Origin: Puia dinghuensis
GTDB lineage: Bacteria > Bacteroidota > Bacteroidia > Chitinophagales > Chitinophagaceae
Assembly: GCA_026225275.1 (NCBI GenBank)
Contig: JAMFSL010000213.1
Location: 1 to 42,102, forward strand
Direction: 5' to 3'
Length of the DNA: 42,102 bases
Under the pieces are notes generated by a model, which was not told the origin of the DNA, searched no databases, and saw nothing but the letters and a program-made list of their open reading frames with translations. This document shows, in pieces, positions 8,645 through 16,203 of the stretch. Each line of letters opens with the position of its first letter. Within the stretch, counting starts at the first letter, position 1. A program made the translations under genes and the position numbers.

Positions 8645-9892
8645 TCATGTGAGCCAGACAGCTCCCAATGCTGCAACCAGCGCCACGGTCATGACGAGTG
8701 CACCGGTCTTTAAAAAGCTCCAGGTGCTGACGGTTTGACCTTCCCGGCGTAACGCGACCAGCCACAGGATGGTGGCCAGCGACCCGGTGATCGATAGGTT
8801 CGGGCCGAGGTCCACGCCGATCAGCACGGCACGTTGGACCATCCCTGGTACATGGCTGGTTTGCAGGACCTGGCCGGAGATCAGGCCAACCGGCAGGTTG
8901 TTCATCAGATTGGAGGCTACGGCTATGCTTGCGCCGCTTGCCCAGGCCGACGCGGCGGTCGATTGGCTGACGCCCCGGTGCAGCCATCCCGACAACGTAT
9001 CAATCAGGCCGGTGTTGCCCAGGGCTTCCACGATTACGAACAGACCTGCCACGAGCGGGATCACGGACCAGGAAATGCCCTTGATGACGGTCCAGGGCGT
9101 CTTTCTTGTTCGGACCAGGACGATGCCGGACGTCAATATACCGGTGATGGCTGTGGGCAGGCCGAGTTTTAGGTCCAAACCTGAAGCGACGAGCAGGGCA
9201 GCGCCCGTTCCGCCGATACCCCATAGCGCGAGTTTTCCGCCGGGTGATAGCACGGGTTGGGGAATATCGGTGGCAATCTCCTGGCGTAGCTGTCTGCGTT
9301 GGGTCCACCGCAGCATCAAAAAAGTGATGACGATGGATAAAATTGATGGTGCCGTGTATTGCATCAGCCAGCGAAGCAACGGCGGCATATGGGTGCCGTA
9401 GATGACCAAGTTGGCGGGGTTGGAAATCGGCAGTACGAAAGATGCCGCATTGGCAATAAAGGCGCAAATCAGGAGGTAAGGCAGGGGCCGCTCGACCTTT
9501 GCCACGCGCATCGCGGCTGCTACGGCAGGCGTTAGTACCACCGCCGTCGCATCGTTGGAGAGGAATATGGTAACGATAGTGCCTACTCCGTAGATCAGCA
9601 GGAATAGTCTTCCGGGGGAACCCTTTGCCCGCCTGGTGGCATGGGCCGCCAGCCAGTCGAATAGTTTTTCCTCTCTGGCCGTCTCGGCGAGCAGCATCAT
9701 GCCGGTCAGGAAAAGATATACGTCCGTTCCTTTGGCTATGCCTTTCAGTTCCTCTGAAGGGGAAAGCAGCCTTAAGACCAGCAGCAATAGCGCGCCGGCC
9801 ACGGCCCAAACAGCTTCGGGTACCCGGAAAGGCCGGATGATGACCGCGCCGATGGATACGATCGAAATGATCCAGATGGTTATTTGCGTCAT
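8645..9892 (-). CDS. ArsB-like arsenite/anion permease of the ion-transporter superfamily
   Basis: The product is 415 residues with about ten to eleven membrane spans in two halves. It has features of the ArsB/NhaD (SLC13-like) superfamily: GTDVYLFLTGMMLLAETARE in the first half, the hairpin FLSNDATAVVLTPAVAAAMR, ISNPANLVIYGTHMPPLLRW, and the second-half equivalent ASNLMNNLPVGLISGQVLQ. These paired SND/SNxxNN hairpins form the substrate site. Family members export arsenite/antimonite or move other anions; no arsR, arsC or arsA is nearby, so substrate identity is inferred. Its ATG overlaps the stop of the 48-residue gene upstream (ATGA), and an MFS gene precedes that, so all three form one operon. 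A matching operator upstream of that operon links it to the two-component system at 11.3-13.4 kb. Confidence 0.8.
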   Translation of the reverse strand: MTQITIWIISIVSIGAVIIRPFRVPEAVWAVAGALLLLVLRLLSPSEELKGIAKGTDVYLFLTGMMLLAETAREEKLFDWLAAHATRRAKGSPGRLFLLIYGVGTIVTIFLSNDATAVVLTPAVAAAMRVAKVERPLPYLLICAFIANAASFVLPISNPANLVIYGTHMPPLLRWLMQYTAPSILSIVITFLMLRWTQRRQLRQEIATDIPQPVLSPGGKLALWGIGGTGAALLVASGLDLKLGLPTAITGILTSGIVLVRTRKTPWTVIKGISWSVIPLVAGLFVIVEALGNTGLIDTLSGWLHRGVSQSTAASAWASGASIAVASNLMNNLPVGLISGQVLQTSHVPGMVQRAVLIGVDLGPNLSITGSLATILWLVALRREGQTVSTWSFLKTGALVMTVALVAALGAVWLT

Positions 9893-10035
9893 GGTTTGCT
9901 CTTCCTGTTGGGGATCAGTACAAAGGGGAAGGGGTCAACTAGTAGTACATCGTGGTCCCTGATCATTGTATTTAACGCTGTTTTCTCTTGCTGCAGGTCT
10001 CCGATATGTGCGAATACCAATGGCTTCTTGTTCAT
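9889..10035 (-). CDS. 48-residue protein of unknown function, coupled to the ArsB-like gene
   Basis: From the ATG at 10035 the frame encodes MNKKPLVFAHIGDLQQEKTA, a middle LNTMIRDHDV segment, and a hydrophobic LLVDPFPFVLIPN before a basic end, stopping at 9889-9891. The stop TGA shares bases with the ATG of the ArsB-like gene, the classic coupled arrangement, and the MFS stop lies 12 bp upstream, so it sits inside one transcript. It has no Cys and no signal peptide. I do not recognise a family. The exact fit between two genes and the sensible composition argue that it is translated. Confidence 0.55.
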   Translation of the reverse strand: MNKKPLVFAHIGDLQQEKTALNTMIRDHDVLLVDPFPFVLIPNRKSKP

Positions 10036-10047
10036 ACTATGTAGGGT

Positions 10048-11262
10048 TTAAAAATGATCACAACTTTTTTTGAGCATGGGTGAGTATAGGCACCAAAGGA
10101 AGATGGATATGAGGGCAAGCGATCCCAGCAAAAGGAAGGTGGACGGGTAACCGATCCCCTGGGCGATCCAGCCGCCGATGGCGGGACTCAAAGAGGCACC
10201 CAAGCCCTGTACGGTCATGACCGCTCCCTGTCCTATGTTGATCCTTCCCGTTCCATTTAAGATCCGGGCCACCAGCCCCGGCACGGCGACGCTTTGCAGT
10301 CCCGCGCCGATCCCATCGAGGATCTGCACCGGGTAGAGGCCGGTATGATTGATCCAATGGGCTGCGATCAGGCCACGGATCGGGAGCGCCAAAAAAGAAA
10401 TGAGCATCACCAGCCAATAACCGCGTTTATCCGCCATCCGCATAGCCACAAGTGATGCCACCACCATCACGAGCTGCGCAATCACAATCGTCATGGCGAC
10501 AAATACAGAGGGGTTTCCCTGGTGATTGCCGGCGGCGGCCAGCCCGTATAATGGCAACATGGCCCCGTTGCCCAGGTGAAAGAAAGCCAGGGCCGCAGCC
10601 AGGATCAGCAGCGGCTTACATTCGACAAGGACCTTCAGACCGCTGGCCTTGCCGCTCCCGTCGTCTTTTTCCAATCCGCGTGCCGCCCGGTCGTCGATGG
10701 CCCTGGCAGGAATCAGCAGCACAGACGCTATGGACAAGACCCCGAAAAATGCCGCCAAAATGAAAATGGCCGGCATCCCGAAGCGGTATCCCAGCCAGCC
10801 CGATAAAGCAGCGCCTGCCACATTACCCGCATGATTATACGCCTGGTTATGCCCGTTCTGCCGGTTGAAGCCTTTTTGCCGGACGATGCCCAGCGTAATC
10901 CCGATCACTGCCGGGCCGATCACAGAGCCCGCAATAGCGGTCGCCACCTGCGAAATGCTGACCAGCCAGAAATTTTGTGAGAAAAGAATGATCGCTGAAG
11001 CGATGGCCGTGAAAATGGCGGAGATCACTACATACATGCGTTTGCGGCAAGTGCCGTCGATCAGTGCGCCGGCCGGGGCCGTCATGAGCATGCCCGCCAC
11101 GCCGCCAATAGTCATCACGGTGCCGATGGGTCCGCTTTCCCAGCCATGGGCCAGCAGGAAGATGCCCAGGAAGGGGCCAATACCCGCTTGCAGGTCGGCC
11201 ATGAAGAAGTTCAGGGCTTCGAGGGATCGAATGGTGGACCGGTTGGTGAGAGCAATGTTCAT
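10048..11262 (-). CDS. Major facilitator superfamily (MFS) transporter
   Basis: The product is 404 residues with twelve predicted spans in two six-helix halves. The conserved loop 2-3 region reads AGALIDGTCRKRMYVVISAI, a variant of GxxxDRxGRR, and the counterpart in the second half is MRMADKRGYWLVMLISFLAL. A soluble loop (RAIDDRAARGLEKDDGSGKA) separates the halves. A TTG start seven codons upstream is possible, but the ATG at 11262 is preferred. It heads the MFS/48-residue/ArsB-like unit, about 70 bp after the histidine kinase. The gap contains a 33-bp sequence that is repeated in front of the operon at 15.5 kb. Export of a toxic ion or compound is likely; the substrate is unknown. Confidence 0.85.
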   Translation of the reverse strand: MNIALTNRSTIRSLEALNFFMADLQAGIGPFLGIFLLAHGWESGPIGTVMTIGGVAGMLMTAPAGALIDGTCRKRMYVVISAIFTAIASAIILFSQNFWLVSISQVATAIAGSVIGPAVIGITLGIVRQKGFNRQNGHNQAYNHAGNVAGAALSGWLGYRFGMPAIFILAAFFGVLSIASVLLIPARAIDDRAARGLEKDDGSGKASGLKVLVECKPLLILAAALAFFHLGNGAMLPLYGLAAAGNHQGNPSVFVAMTIVIAQLVMVVASLVAMRMADKRGYWLVMLISFLALPIRGLIAAHWINHTGLYPVQILDGIGAGLQSVAVPGLVARILNGTGRINIGQGAVMTVQGLGASLSPAIGGWIAQGIGYPSTFLLLGSLALISIFLWCLYSPMLKKSCDHF

Positions 11263-11306
11263 TTGACGTTGATATATACGCAAAGGAAAGACAGAGAGAT
11301 AAAGCT

Positions 11307-11339
11307 GGGATGAAAGTGAAATTAAGTTTCCTTCATGTA
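11307..11339 (-). promoter_or_regulatory. Putative response-regulator operator, copy 2 (before the MFS gene)
   Basis: This 33-base stretch matches 15611-15643 at 27 of 33 positions by hand count. Read on the minus strand, the shared core is TACATGAAG, two bases, CTTAAT, five bases, then TTCAT. CTTAAT and TTTCAT sit eleven bases apart, the direct-repeat spacing typical of OmpR/PhoB-family regulators. It begins inside the last codons and stop of the histidine kinase and ends 44 bases before the MFS start codon. Confidence 0.6.
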
Positions 11340-12676
11340 CGATTCAGTGGTATTTCTACCTGCACCGTAAAAAGATGATGGACGCTGTGCAGGGTAAGAG
11401 TTCCCTTGTGCAGCCGGACGATCTCGCTGCAAAGCCATAGGCCCAGGCCGGCGCCCCGCTGGAGCGTGTCGCCACGGTAAAACGCTTCTTGTAACTGGGC
11501 TGTATCTACTTGTTCTTCGGGTATGCTGTTTTCCATTTCTATGAACATAGTTTGCCTTTCAGCCGGCTTTCGAATGCGGCAGGTGATGGTCGTGCCGGGA
11601 ACTGAATATTTGACGGCATTTTCCAGCAGGTTGAGTAGGACGATGCAGATCTTATCTTCGTCGGCGTCGAGGAAGTAACCGTCGGCTTCGGGATCGAATT
11701 GGATAGAGGGGGTGAGGTGTTTGGCGGTGAGGAAGATCATAAGCTGATTGAAAATGCGAATGATGCAAGTGGATAGGTCGAAGTGGGTGGTTCGGAGCGT
11801 TAGTGTCCCCTCTTTGAGCTGGCTGATGACCAGGAATTCATCGACCCGCTCCTGGAGGCGTTTTATTTCGGCGAGCTGGCTGTGCAGGAGCTGACGGATG
11901 TCTTCGCGGATCCCGGGTTGGTTGAGGTTGAGTTCCAGTTCTGCACGCAGCACGGCCAGCGGAGTCTTTAGTTCATGGGAAGCGGAAGCAAAAAAGTTTT
12001 GTTGTTGACGGAGCGCATCGGCAATGCGGGTTAGCATGGCATTGAGCGTTTCGGTGAGTTCTTGCAGTTCATCACGGGTGTCGCGGACGGGAATGAGATT
12101 GCGGAGACGGTTGGAGGTGATGGACCTGGCCGTTTCGATGATGCGTTGCAGGGGGCGTAGCAGGACCCCTGCCAGCAGATAGGAGACGCAACCTGCGATC
12201 AGTACGCTGAAGAGACTGCTGATAAAAAGGCGGTAAATCAGCGAATGGATGCGTTCGGTGAGGGGTGCGGCGCTGGTGACCAGCAGCAGCTCTGCGGGGT
12301 TGTCCTCTGCATTGGTGCCGGTGTTTCGGACATAGGCGATGCGCATGCCCAGCGTGTCGGAGACGCCGGGTTGCACCGGGACCTGGATACCATCGGGCAG
12401 ACCGGGTGACTCGAAGACAAGCCGGTACTGGGCGTTGAGATGATAGAACACGCGTATATAGTTGCCTTTATCGGGCAGCGGGATGATGGCGGGATTGACT
12501 TCTGTTTTTTCCAGCAGAGAGGCGGCGCGGGCAAGCAGGTAGCGGTCGTTGTCCTCTATTAAAAGGGCGCGGATATGCTGGTAGTTGTCGGCATTGAAGA
12601 TCAGCGCCAGTGCAGTAAAGACGGCGCTGAAGGACAAGGTCATTTTGATCTTTATGCCGATGCGCGCTGGTTGCAT
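11333..12676 (-). CDS. HAMP-domain sensor histidine kinase (OmpR-partner class)
   Basis: The product is 447 residues: span 1 at about 10-28, a periplasmic domain of roughly 120 residues, span 2 at about 149-172 (IYRLFISSLFSVLIAGCVSY), HAMP at about 172-225 (LLRPLQRIIETARSITSNRL), HisKA with phosphoacceptor His234 (FASASHELKTPLAVLRAELE), and a HATPase domain with N box (NLLENAVKYS) and G2 box (GAGLGLWL). The organisation is that of the CusS/QseC-like family, sensors of metals or envelope stress. It starts three bases after the response regulator stop. The periplasmic sensor part shows no recognisable metal-binding cluster, so the signal is unknown. It is followed by a copy of the 33-bp operator that overlaps its own stop codon. 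Confidence 0.9.
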   Translation of the reverse strand: MQPARIGIKIKMTLSFSAVFTALALIFNADNYQHIRALLIEDNDRYLLARAASLLEKTEVNPAIIPLPDKGNYIRVFYHLNAQYRLVFESPGLPDGIQVPVQPGVSDTLGMRIAYVRNTGTNAEDNPAELLLVTSAAPLTERIHSLIYRLFISSLFSVLIAGCVSYLLAGVLLRPLQRIIETARSITSNRLRNLIPVRDTRDELQELTETLNAMLTRIADALRQQQNFFASASHELKTPLAVLRAELELNLNQPGIREDIRQLLHSQLAEIKRLQERVDEFLVISQLKEGTLTLRTTHFDLSTCIIRIFNQLMIFLTAKHLTPSIQFDPEADGYFLDADEDKICIVLLNLLENAVKYSVPGTTITCRIRKPAERQTMFIEMENSIPEEQVDTAQLQEAFYRGDTLQRGAGLGLWLCSEIVRLHKGTLTLHSVHHLFTVQVEIPLNRT

Positions 12677-12679
12677 GGT

Positions 12680-13363
12680 TTATCCTTTTGTGAGGGTGCC
12701 TTTGATGGTGTACCCCCGGCCTACGACGGTCTGGATCAGCGGGGTCTCAAATCCTTTATCAATCTTTTTTCTAAGCTGGTACATATGCACCTCCACCACA
12801 TTGCTGCCGGGGTCGAAGTCAACGTTCCAGACCTTATCGAGGATTTGCGTTTTGGTGATGACCTGGCCCGCACGGCTCATCAGCAGCTCCAGGATACCGA
12901 ATTCCCGATTACTGAGGATGATGGGCTGGCTGTCCCGCGTGGCTTCGCGGGTCAGGACGTTGATCTCAAGGTCGTCGATCCTGAGCAGCGGGGAGAATTG
13001 ATCGGTCTGGCGACGCTGGACGGCGCGGACACGCGCCAGTAGTTCATTGAGGTCGAAGGGCTTTTTGATGTAGTCGATGGCGCCGAGGTCGAGGCCTTTG
13101 ATGATCTGGTCGGTGTCGCTAAGGGCGCTGAGGATGATGACGGGTGTTTTGTTTTTGAAATTTCGCATGTTGCGCAGCACTTCAAAGCCGTCGAGGGTGG
13201 GCAGCATGAGGTCGAGGATGACGAGGTCATATTCGCCGATCATGGCCGCTTCAAGCCCTTGTGATCCATCGCTAAAGTGTTCACAAAGATGGCCTGCCTG
13301 CCGGAGGGCGGAGGCAACAAAGCCGGCCAGTTTTATTTCGTCCTCTATGAGCAATATTTTCAT
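12680..13363 (-). CDS. OmpR/PhoB-family response regulator
   Basis: The product is 227 residues. The receiver domain spans 1-115 with acidic pocket Glu7-Asp8, phosphoacceptor Asp51 (LVILDLMLPTLDGFEV), the conserved switch Ser79 and Lys101 (DYIKKPFDLNELLARV). The winged-helix DNA-binding domain spans about 130-224 (ILSNREFGILELLMSRAGQV, VEVHMYQLRKKID, VVGRGYTIKG). It should be phosphorylated by the kinase encoded three bases downstream and bind 11-bp direct repeats. The shared 33-bp elements at 11307 and 15611 are good candidates. Its ATG overlaps the stop of the membrane-anchored FPPH paralogue (ATGA), which ties the paralogues and the two-component system into one operon. Confidence 0.93.
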   Translation of the reverse strand: MKILLIEDEIKLAGFVASALRQAGHLCEHFSDGSQGLEAAMIGEYDLVILDLMLPTLDGFEVLRNMRNFKNKTPVIILSALSDTDQIIKGLDLGAIDYIKKPFDLNELLARVRAVQRRQTDQFSPLLRIDDLEINVLTREATRDSQPIILSNREFGILELLMSRAGQVITKTQILDKVWNVDFDPGSNVVEVHMYQLRKKIDKGFETPLIQTVVGRGYTIKGTLTKG

Positions 13364-14070
13364 CTGACTAAAAAGGTTTTGTGGTCGATGGTGAGGCTGA
13401 GGACGATATAGACTTTGTCGTGGTTGATGTTGACGAAACCGAAATCTTCGCTGCGGCGGACGGCGCTGAGGGTAATGGTTTTGGCGGATTTGATCAGGCC
13501 GGCAATGTCGTCTACCAGGCCGGGTTTGAAATGGAAGAGCTGGTTGCCATTGCGGATGCCGTCGATGCCGCCGTAAGGATCGGTGAGCAATTGGGGATTG
13601 GCTACGGTAAAGTTCTCCGTGGTGTAATTTAGGGGAACATCGGGCGGCGGGGGCAGGGCGTCGAGGTCGGCATCGTCGTGTGTTCGAAGATTTTTGATGC
13701 GGTGTAATTGATAGACGATATACTCGTCATTGGGATGGGAGCCGGTGACGATCTCGACGGAATCACCGATGGGAGCATGATCCATGACGGTGCGGGCGGT
13801 GTGCGGCCGGAAGTCTGCGGTTATGATGCCTTCCTTTACGGTTTTTAGCTCGATGGCGTTGACATCGAGGTGGGCGTTATACTTGTAACCGAGGACCAGG
13901 CCCTGACGGGTCTTCATGTTTTCGGGAGCTCCGAGATTTTCGGGCGGACCGGATGGTGGATGCATATCAGTGTCAGGAGGCGGGGGTGCAGGCATGGGAC
14001 GGCGGAGCAGGAGAAAACCTACGCCGGCAAGTAGCAGTATGAAGACGATGAGTAGGATGTTTTTTACCAT
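13360..14070 (-). CDS. Membrane-anchored paralogue of an uncharacterised FPPH-motif beta-domain family
   Basis: The product is 236 residues: an N-terminal membrane helix at about 4-22 (NILLIVFILLLAGVGFLLL), a Pro-rich linker (RRPMPAPPPPDTDMHPPSGP), then two related beta-rich modules. Module 1 (about 57-110) reads GLVLGYKYNAHLDVNAIEL and ends FRPHTARTVMDHAPIGDSVE. Module 2 (about 150-236) has FHFKPGLVDDIAGLIKSAKT and ends GFVNINHDKVY with a SLTIDHKTFLVR tail. The PHTAR/GD pattern and the GFVN tail recur in the next gene upstream (14201-14782), and the PH motif also in 14801-15526. The modules look like OB-fold-type barrels; no function is known to me. It overlaps the response regulator start by four bases. 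The side of the membrane on which the modules lie is ambiguous, because the helix has basic residues on both flanks. Confidence 0.7.
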   Translation of the reverse strand: MVKNILLIVFILLLAGVGFLLLRRPMPAPPPPDTDMHPPSGPPENLGAPENMKTRQGLVLGYKYNAHLDVNAIELKTVKEGIITADFRPHTARTVMDHAPIGDSVEIVTGSHPNDEYIVYQLHRIKNLRTHDDADLDALPPPPDVPLNYTTENFTVANPQLLTDPYGGIDGIRNGNQLFHFKPGLVDDIAGLIKSAKTITLSAVRRSEDFGFVNINHDKVYIVLSLTIDHKTFLVR

Positions 14071-14159
14071 TTTTTTAGATCATATAGAGGGAAAATGGGC
14101 TGCCGGAACAGGATGGGTATAGCCAAAGGAATGCCATAACGGACAGGGCCGATGTATTA

Positions 14160-14191
14160 CCTCCGCGTCGGCGGGTAGCACAACGCGGAGG
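14160..14191 (-). other. GC-rich hairpin between two FPPH paralogues
   Basis: CCTCCGCG (14160-14167) and CGCGGAGG (14184-14191) form a perfect eight-pair GC-rich stem with a 16-base loop. No T-run follows on the minus strand. It lies in the 130-bp gap between the cytoplasmic and membrane paralogues and may be a processing or stabilising element in the operon mRNA. Confidence 0.45.
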
Positions 14192-14200
14192 TGTGTGAAC

Positions 14201-14782
14201 TTAATTTTTCCCGATGTGAAGGGAATGGGCATGGTAGACGGAATAGCCTTCGGCATTGACAAAGCCGGCATCGGCGATCCGTTTTTTGGCCTTGACCTGG
14301 AGGACGGCGGCGGACACCAGCGCCTTTTCTCCTTCTTCGTATTCCTCGGGATGGAGGTGGATATACTTGTCTTCAAAGATGACGCCGGTGATCTCGTCGT
14401 GTTTCCCGCCTCGGGTGAACTTGGGTTTGGAAATAGTAAAGGGGACCAGGCGACCGGTCTCGGGGGGATGTGGCGGCTCAACGGATTCGACGCTGAACTG
14501 CTGCCGGGTGCTGGTGTTCTCGATGGAGGCAAGGTGAAGCCTGGGTTTTGTATGGTCGTGTCCGTGATGCGGCGGGTGGGGCTTGTCAAGCAGGACAAGC
14601 TGGACGGTATCGCCTTCAGCGGCTACCTCGCGGACGAACCGGGCGGTATGAGGTGGAAATTTTATGTCCATCAGGTCCCCCTGCTCGTCGATGACCAGGC
14701 CATCGATGTCATTGTGCTTATTGCTGGTGTAGCGCGCGATGGCTCCCCTGACTTCCCGGGTGTGTTGTTTTGCTTTTTTCAT
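14201..14782 (-). CDS. Cytoplasmic, His-rich paralogue of the FPPH-motif family
   Basis: The product is 193 residues with no signal peptide or membrane span. Module 1 (about 10-65) reads GAIARYTSNKHNDIDGLVI and then IKFPPHTARFVREVAAEGDT, with the FPPH motif at 42-45. A His-rich linker (KPHPPHHGHDHTKPRLHL, about 67-84) could bind metal. Module 2 (about 115-193) has EITGVIFEDKYIHLHPEEYE and ends GFVNAEGYSVYHAHSLHIG, the same tail as in the membrane paralogue. It starts 18 bp after the secreted paralogue's stop, so the two are cotranscribed. The paralogy is directly visible in the FPPHTAR/PHTAR and GFVN motifs. Metal binding is inference from the histidines. Confidence 0.7.
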   Translation of the reverse strand: MKKAKQHTREVRGAIARYTSNKHNDIDGLVIDEQGDLMDIKFPPHTARFVREVAAEGDTVQLVLLDKPHPPHHGHDHTKPRLHLASIENTSTRQQFSVESVEPPHPPETGRLVPFTISKPKFTRGGKHDEITGVIFEDKYIHLHPEEYEEGEKALVSAAVLQVKAKKRIADAGFVNAEGYSVYHAHSLHIGKN

Positions 14783-14800
14783 TGTATGATGATTTTGATA

Positions 14801-15526
14801 TTATCGGATTATATAGGTCTGTCCGTTGAGAGTAAGGGTTTGGGGATGGATGATTTGAGCGTTCTGTGCGAGAACGACGCCGGGAGGTGGTGTTAGACGT
14901 GATCCGGAGCCGGAGACTTGTGTGCCTGGTTTCAGATACGCCTGGAGTTGATCGTAGACACCTGGCGGAAGTTCGACGACGCGGCTGCCAGATAATACAA
15001 GGCCGTTGGGTATACCTTGCCTGTCCCGGCGCAGGTCCGTAATGGCGCCGTTAAAGGACTGTATGGTTTCGGCTGGCGGATTGGCAGGCGCCGGGGGTGG
15101 GCCGTCGTAAATGGTTTGGTTGCCCGAAGTGGCATTGACAAGATGGATGACGTTCATGCCTTCGGGGGTGGTTTCATAAAACCCCTGTACGCTGATGGCG
15201 GTCCCGGCTTTGGCTGCGCCCATCATTTGCGCCGCCAGGTGGGGAGCAAATCGGATGTTGAAAGATTGGCCGCCGTTTTGTACGGTGAGACCGTCGTATT
15301 GATTGCTGTCGCTGGCAGTGTAAGCGTTCAGGGTACCCGGAACGGTGATAAGCTGTTGGACAGGGCGGTCTCCGGGACGATCAGGGCCATCGGGTACTCC
15401 GGGAGGCGGTGAGGTTCTGAGGGGACCGGCAAGCTGGGGAGGCGGTGCCGGGGGTTGCGAATAGGCATAAATAGTGGGCAGTGTCACGGAAAGGATAACG
15501 AGGGCGGTTTTAATAAAGCATTTCAT
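14801..15526 (-). CDS. Secreted paralogue of the FPPH-motif beta-domain family
   Basis: The product is 241 residues with a signal peptide (about 1-24, cleavage near YAYSQ) and a Pro-rich linker. Module 1 (about 62-116) reads GTLNAYTASDSNQYDGLTV and then NIRFAPHLAAQMMGAAKAGT. Module 2 (about 158-210) reads NGAITDLRRDRQGIPNGLVL and then VVELPPGVYDQLQAYLKPGT. It ends LTLNGQTYIIR. The repeated G..(Y).. G-L... F-P-P/A-P-H ... GT/D..V pattern shows an internal duplication and matches the two following genes. It should be periplasmic or exported. It is the first gene of the minus-strand operon; a 33-bp putative operator lies 85 bases upstream. No enzymatic motif is seen, so a ligand-binding or scaffolding role is a guess. 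Confidence 0.7.
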   Translation of the reverse strand: MKCFIKTALVILSVTLPTIYAYSQPPAPPPQLAGPLRTSPPPGVPDGPDRPGDRPVQQLITVPGTLNAYTASDSNQYDGLTVQNGGQSFNIRFAPHLAAQMMGAAKAGTAISVQGFYETTPEGMNVIHLVNATSGNQTIYDGPPPAPANPPAETIQSFNGAITDLRRDRQGIPNGLVLSGSRVVELPPGVYDQLQAYLKPGTQVSGSGSRLTPPPGVVLAQNAQIIHPQTLTLNGQTYIIR

Positions 15527-15556
15527 ACTGTTTCTTTTTGTAGATGAATGATTGGC

Positions 15557-15574
15557 GATGGGCGCCGGCCCATC
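15557..15574. repeat. Small inverted repeat in the leader of the FPPH operon
   Basis: GATGGGC (15557-15563) and GCCCATC (15568-15574) pair around GCCG. It lies 31-48 bases before the secreted paralogue's start codon and could be an mRNA hairpin. There is no T-run, so it is not a terminator. Confidence 0.4.
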
Positions 15575-15610
15575 ATTTTCACCACGAAGCTAGAACGTGG
15601 GTATGAGGAG

Positions 15611-15643
15611 GGAATGAAGGTGTGATTAAGATTGCTTCATGTA
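15611..15643 (-). promoter_or_regulatory. Putative response-regulator operator, copy 1 (before the FPPH operon)
   Basis: This is the partner of 11307-11339 (27 of 33 bases shared). On the minus strand it contains TACATGAAG, then CTTAAT, five bases and CTTCAT, an 11-bp direct repeat as bound by OmpR-type regulators. TAGCTTCG on the minus strand about 20 bases downstream resembles the TAnnTTTG -7 box with one mismatch, so the site would overlap the -33 region. The 313-bp divergent gap (15527-15839) also holds the promoter of the receiver gene at 15840; nothing else is visible there. Confidence 0.6.
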
Positions 15644-15839
15644 TCGGGATATAAGGATGGGGAATAAAATCCTCATTTGTCGAACGGAAAGAGGCTGTGA
15701 GCCGCGAAACCGAAACGACAAGGGGAATAGAATTGGCACGTCAATTGGGTTTCTTAATATAGTATATGACGCTGCGACGTAGGCGTGGAATTATCCAAAA
15801 CGATTCGAGAATTGCTTAACCCTGTCAATCTACCTGGCT

Positions 15840-16193
15840 ATGAAACGGATTATGTACGTCGACGATGAGGTGGACCTTTTGGAGGCGATGAAGATTTTCC
15901 TGCGCCGAAAAGGCTTTGAGGTAAGAGTAACAACTTCCTGTAGCGAAGGATTGGAGATCCTTCGTACTTTCAATCCCGATTTGATTTTATTGGATGTTAA
16001 CGTGGGCAGCGAGGACGGACGGGTCATGTGCCGCCAGATAAAGGCGCAGGCGGAGTATAAGCACATTCCGGTGATCCTGATCTCGGCCTACGACGACGCC
16101 CTGAAGACGTACCGCGACTATGGGGCGGATAGTTTTGTGGGGAAGCCCTTCGAGTTTTCGGAGCTTATGGATACCATGAATGTTTATCTCTAA
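15840..16193 (+). CDS. Stand-alone response regulator receiver
   Basis: The product is 117 residues and consists of a CheY-like receiver only: acidic pocket Asp8-Asp9-Glu10 (MYVDDEVDLLEAM), phosphoacceptor Asp52 (LILLDVNVGSEDGRVMCRQI), switch Ser82 and Lys102 (SFVGKPFEFSELM). No output domain is attached. It is followed after ten bases by a PAS histidine kinase, so the two are cotranscribed and should form a phosphorelay, with the receiver acting as a phosphate sink or signalling by protein contact. It is transcribed divergently from the FPPH operon, whose operator lies in the shared gap, so co-regulation is possible but not shown. Confidence 0.92.
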   Translation: MKRIMYVDDEVDLLEAMKIFLRRKGFEVRVTTSCSEGLEILRTFNPDLILLDVNVGSEDGRVMCRQIKAQAEYKHIPVILISAYDDALKTYRDYGADSFVGKPFEFSELMDTMNVYL

Positions 16194-16203
16194 TCCCTAA
16201 CGT

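Noticed and set aside
8645-11262. A classical ars operon
   Set aside because: No arsR, arsC or arsA and no Cys-rich regulator is present; only the permease family supports arsenite, so the genes are described as ArsB-like without a gene symbol.
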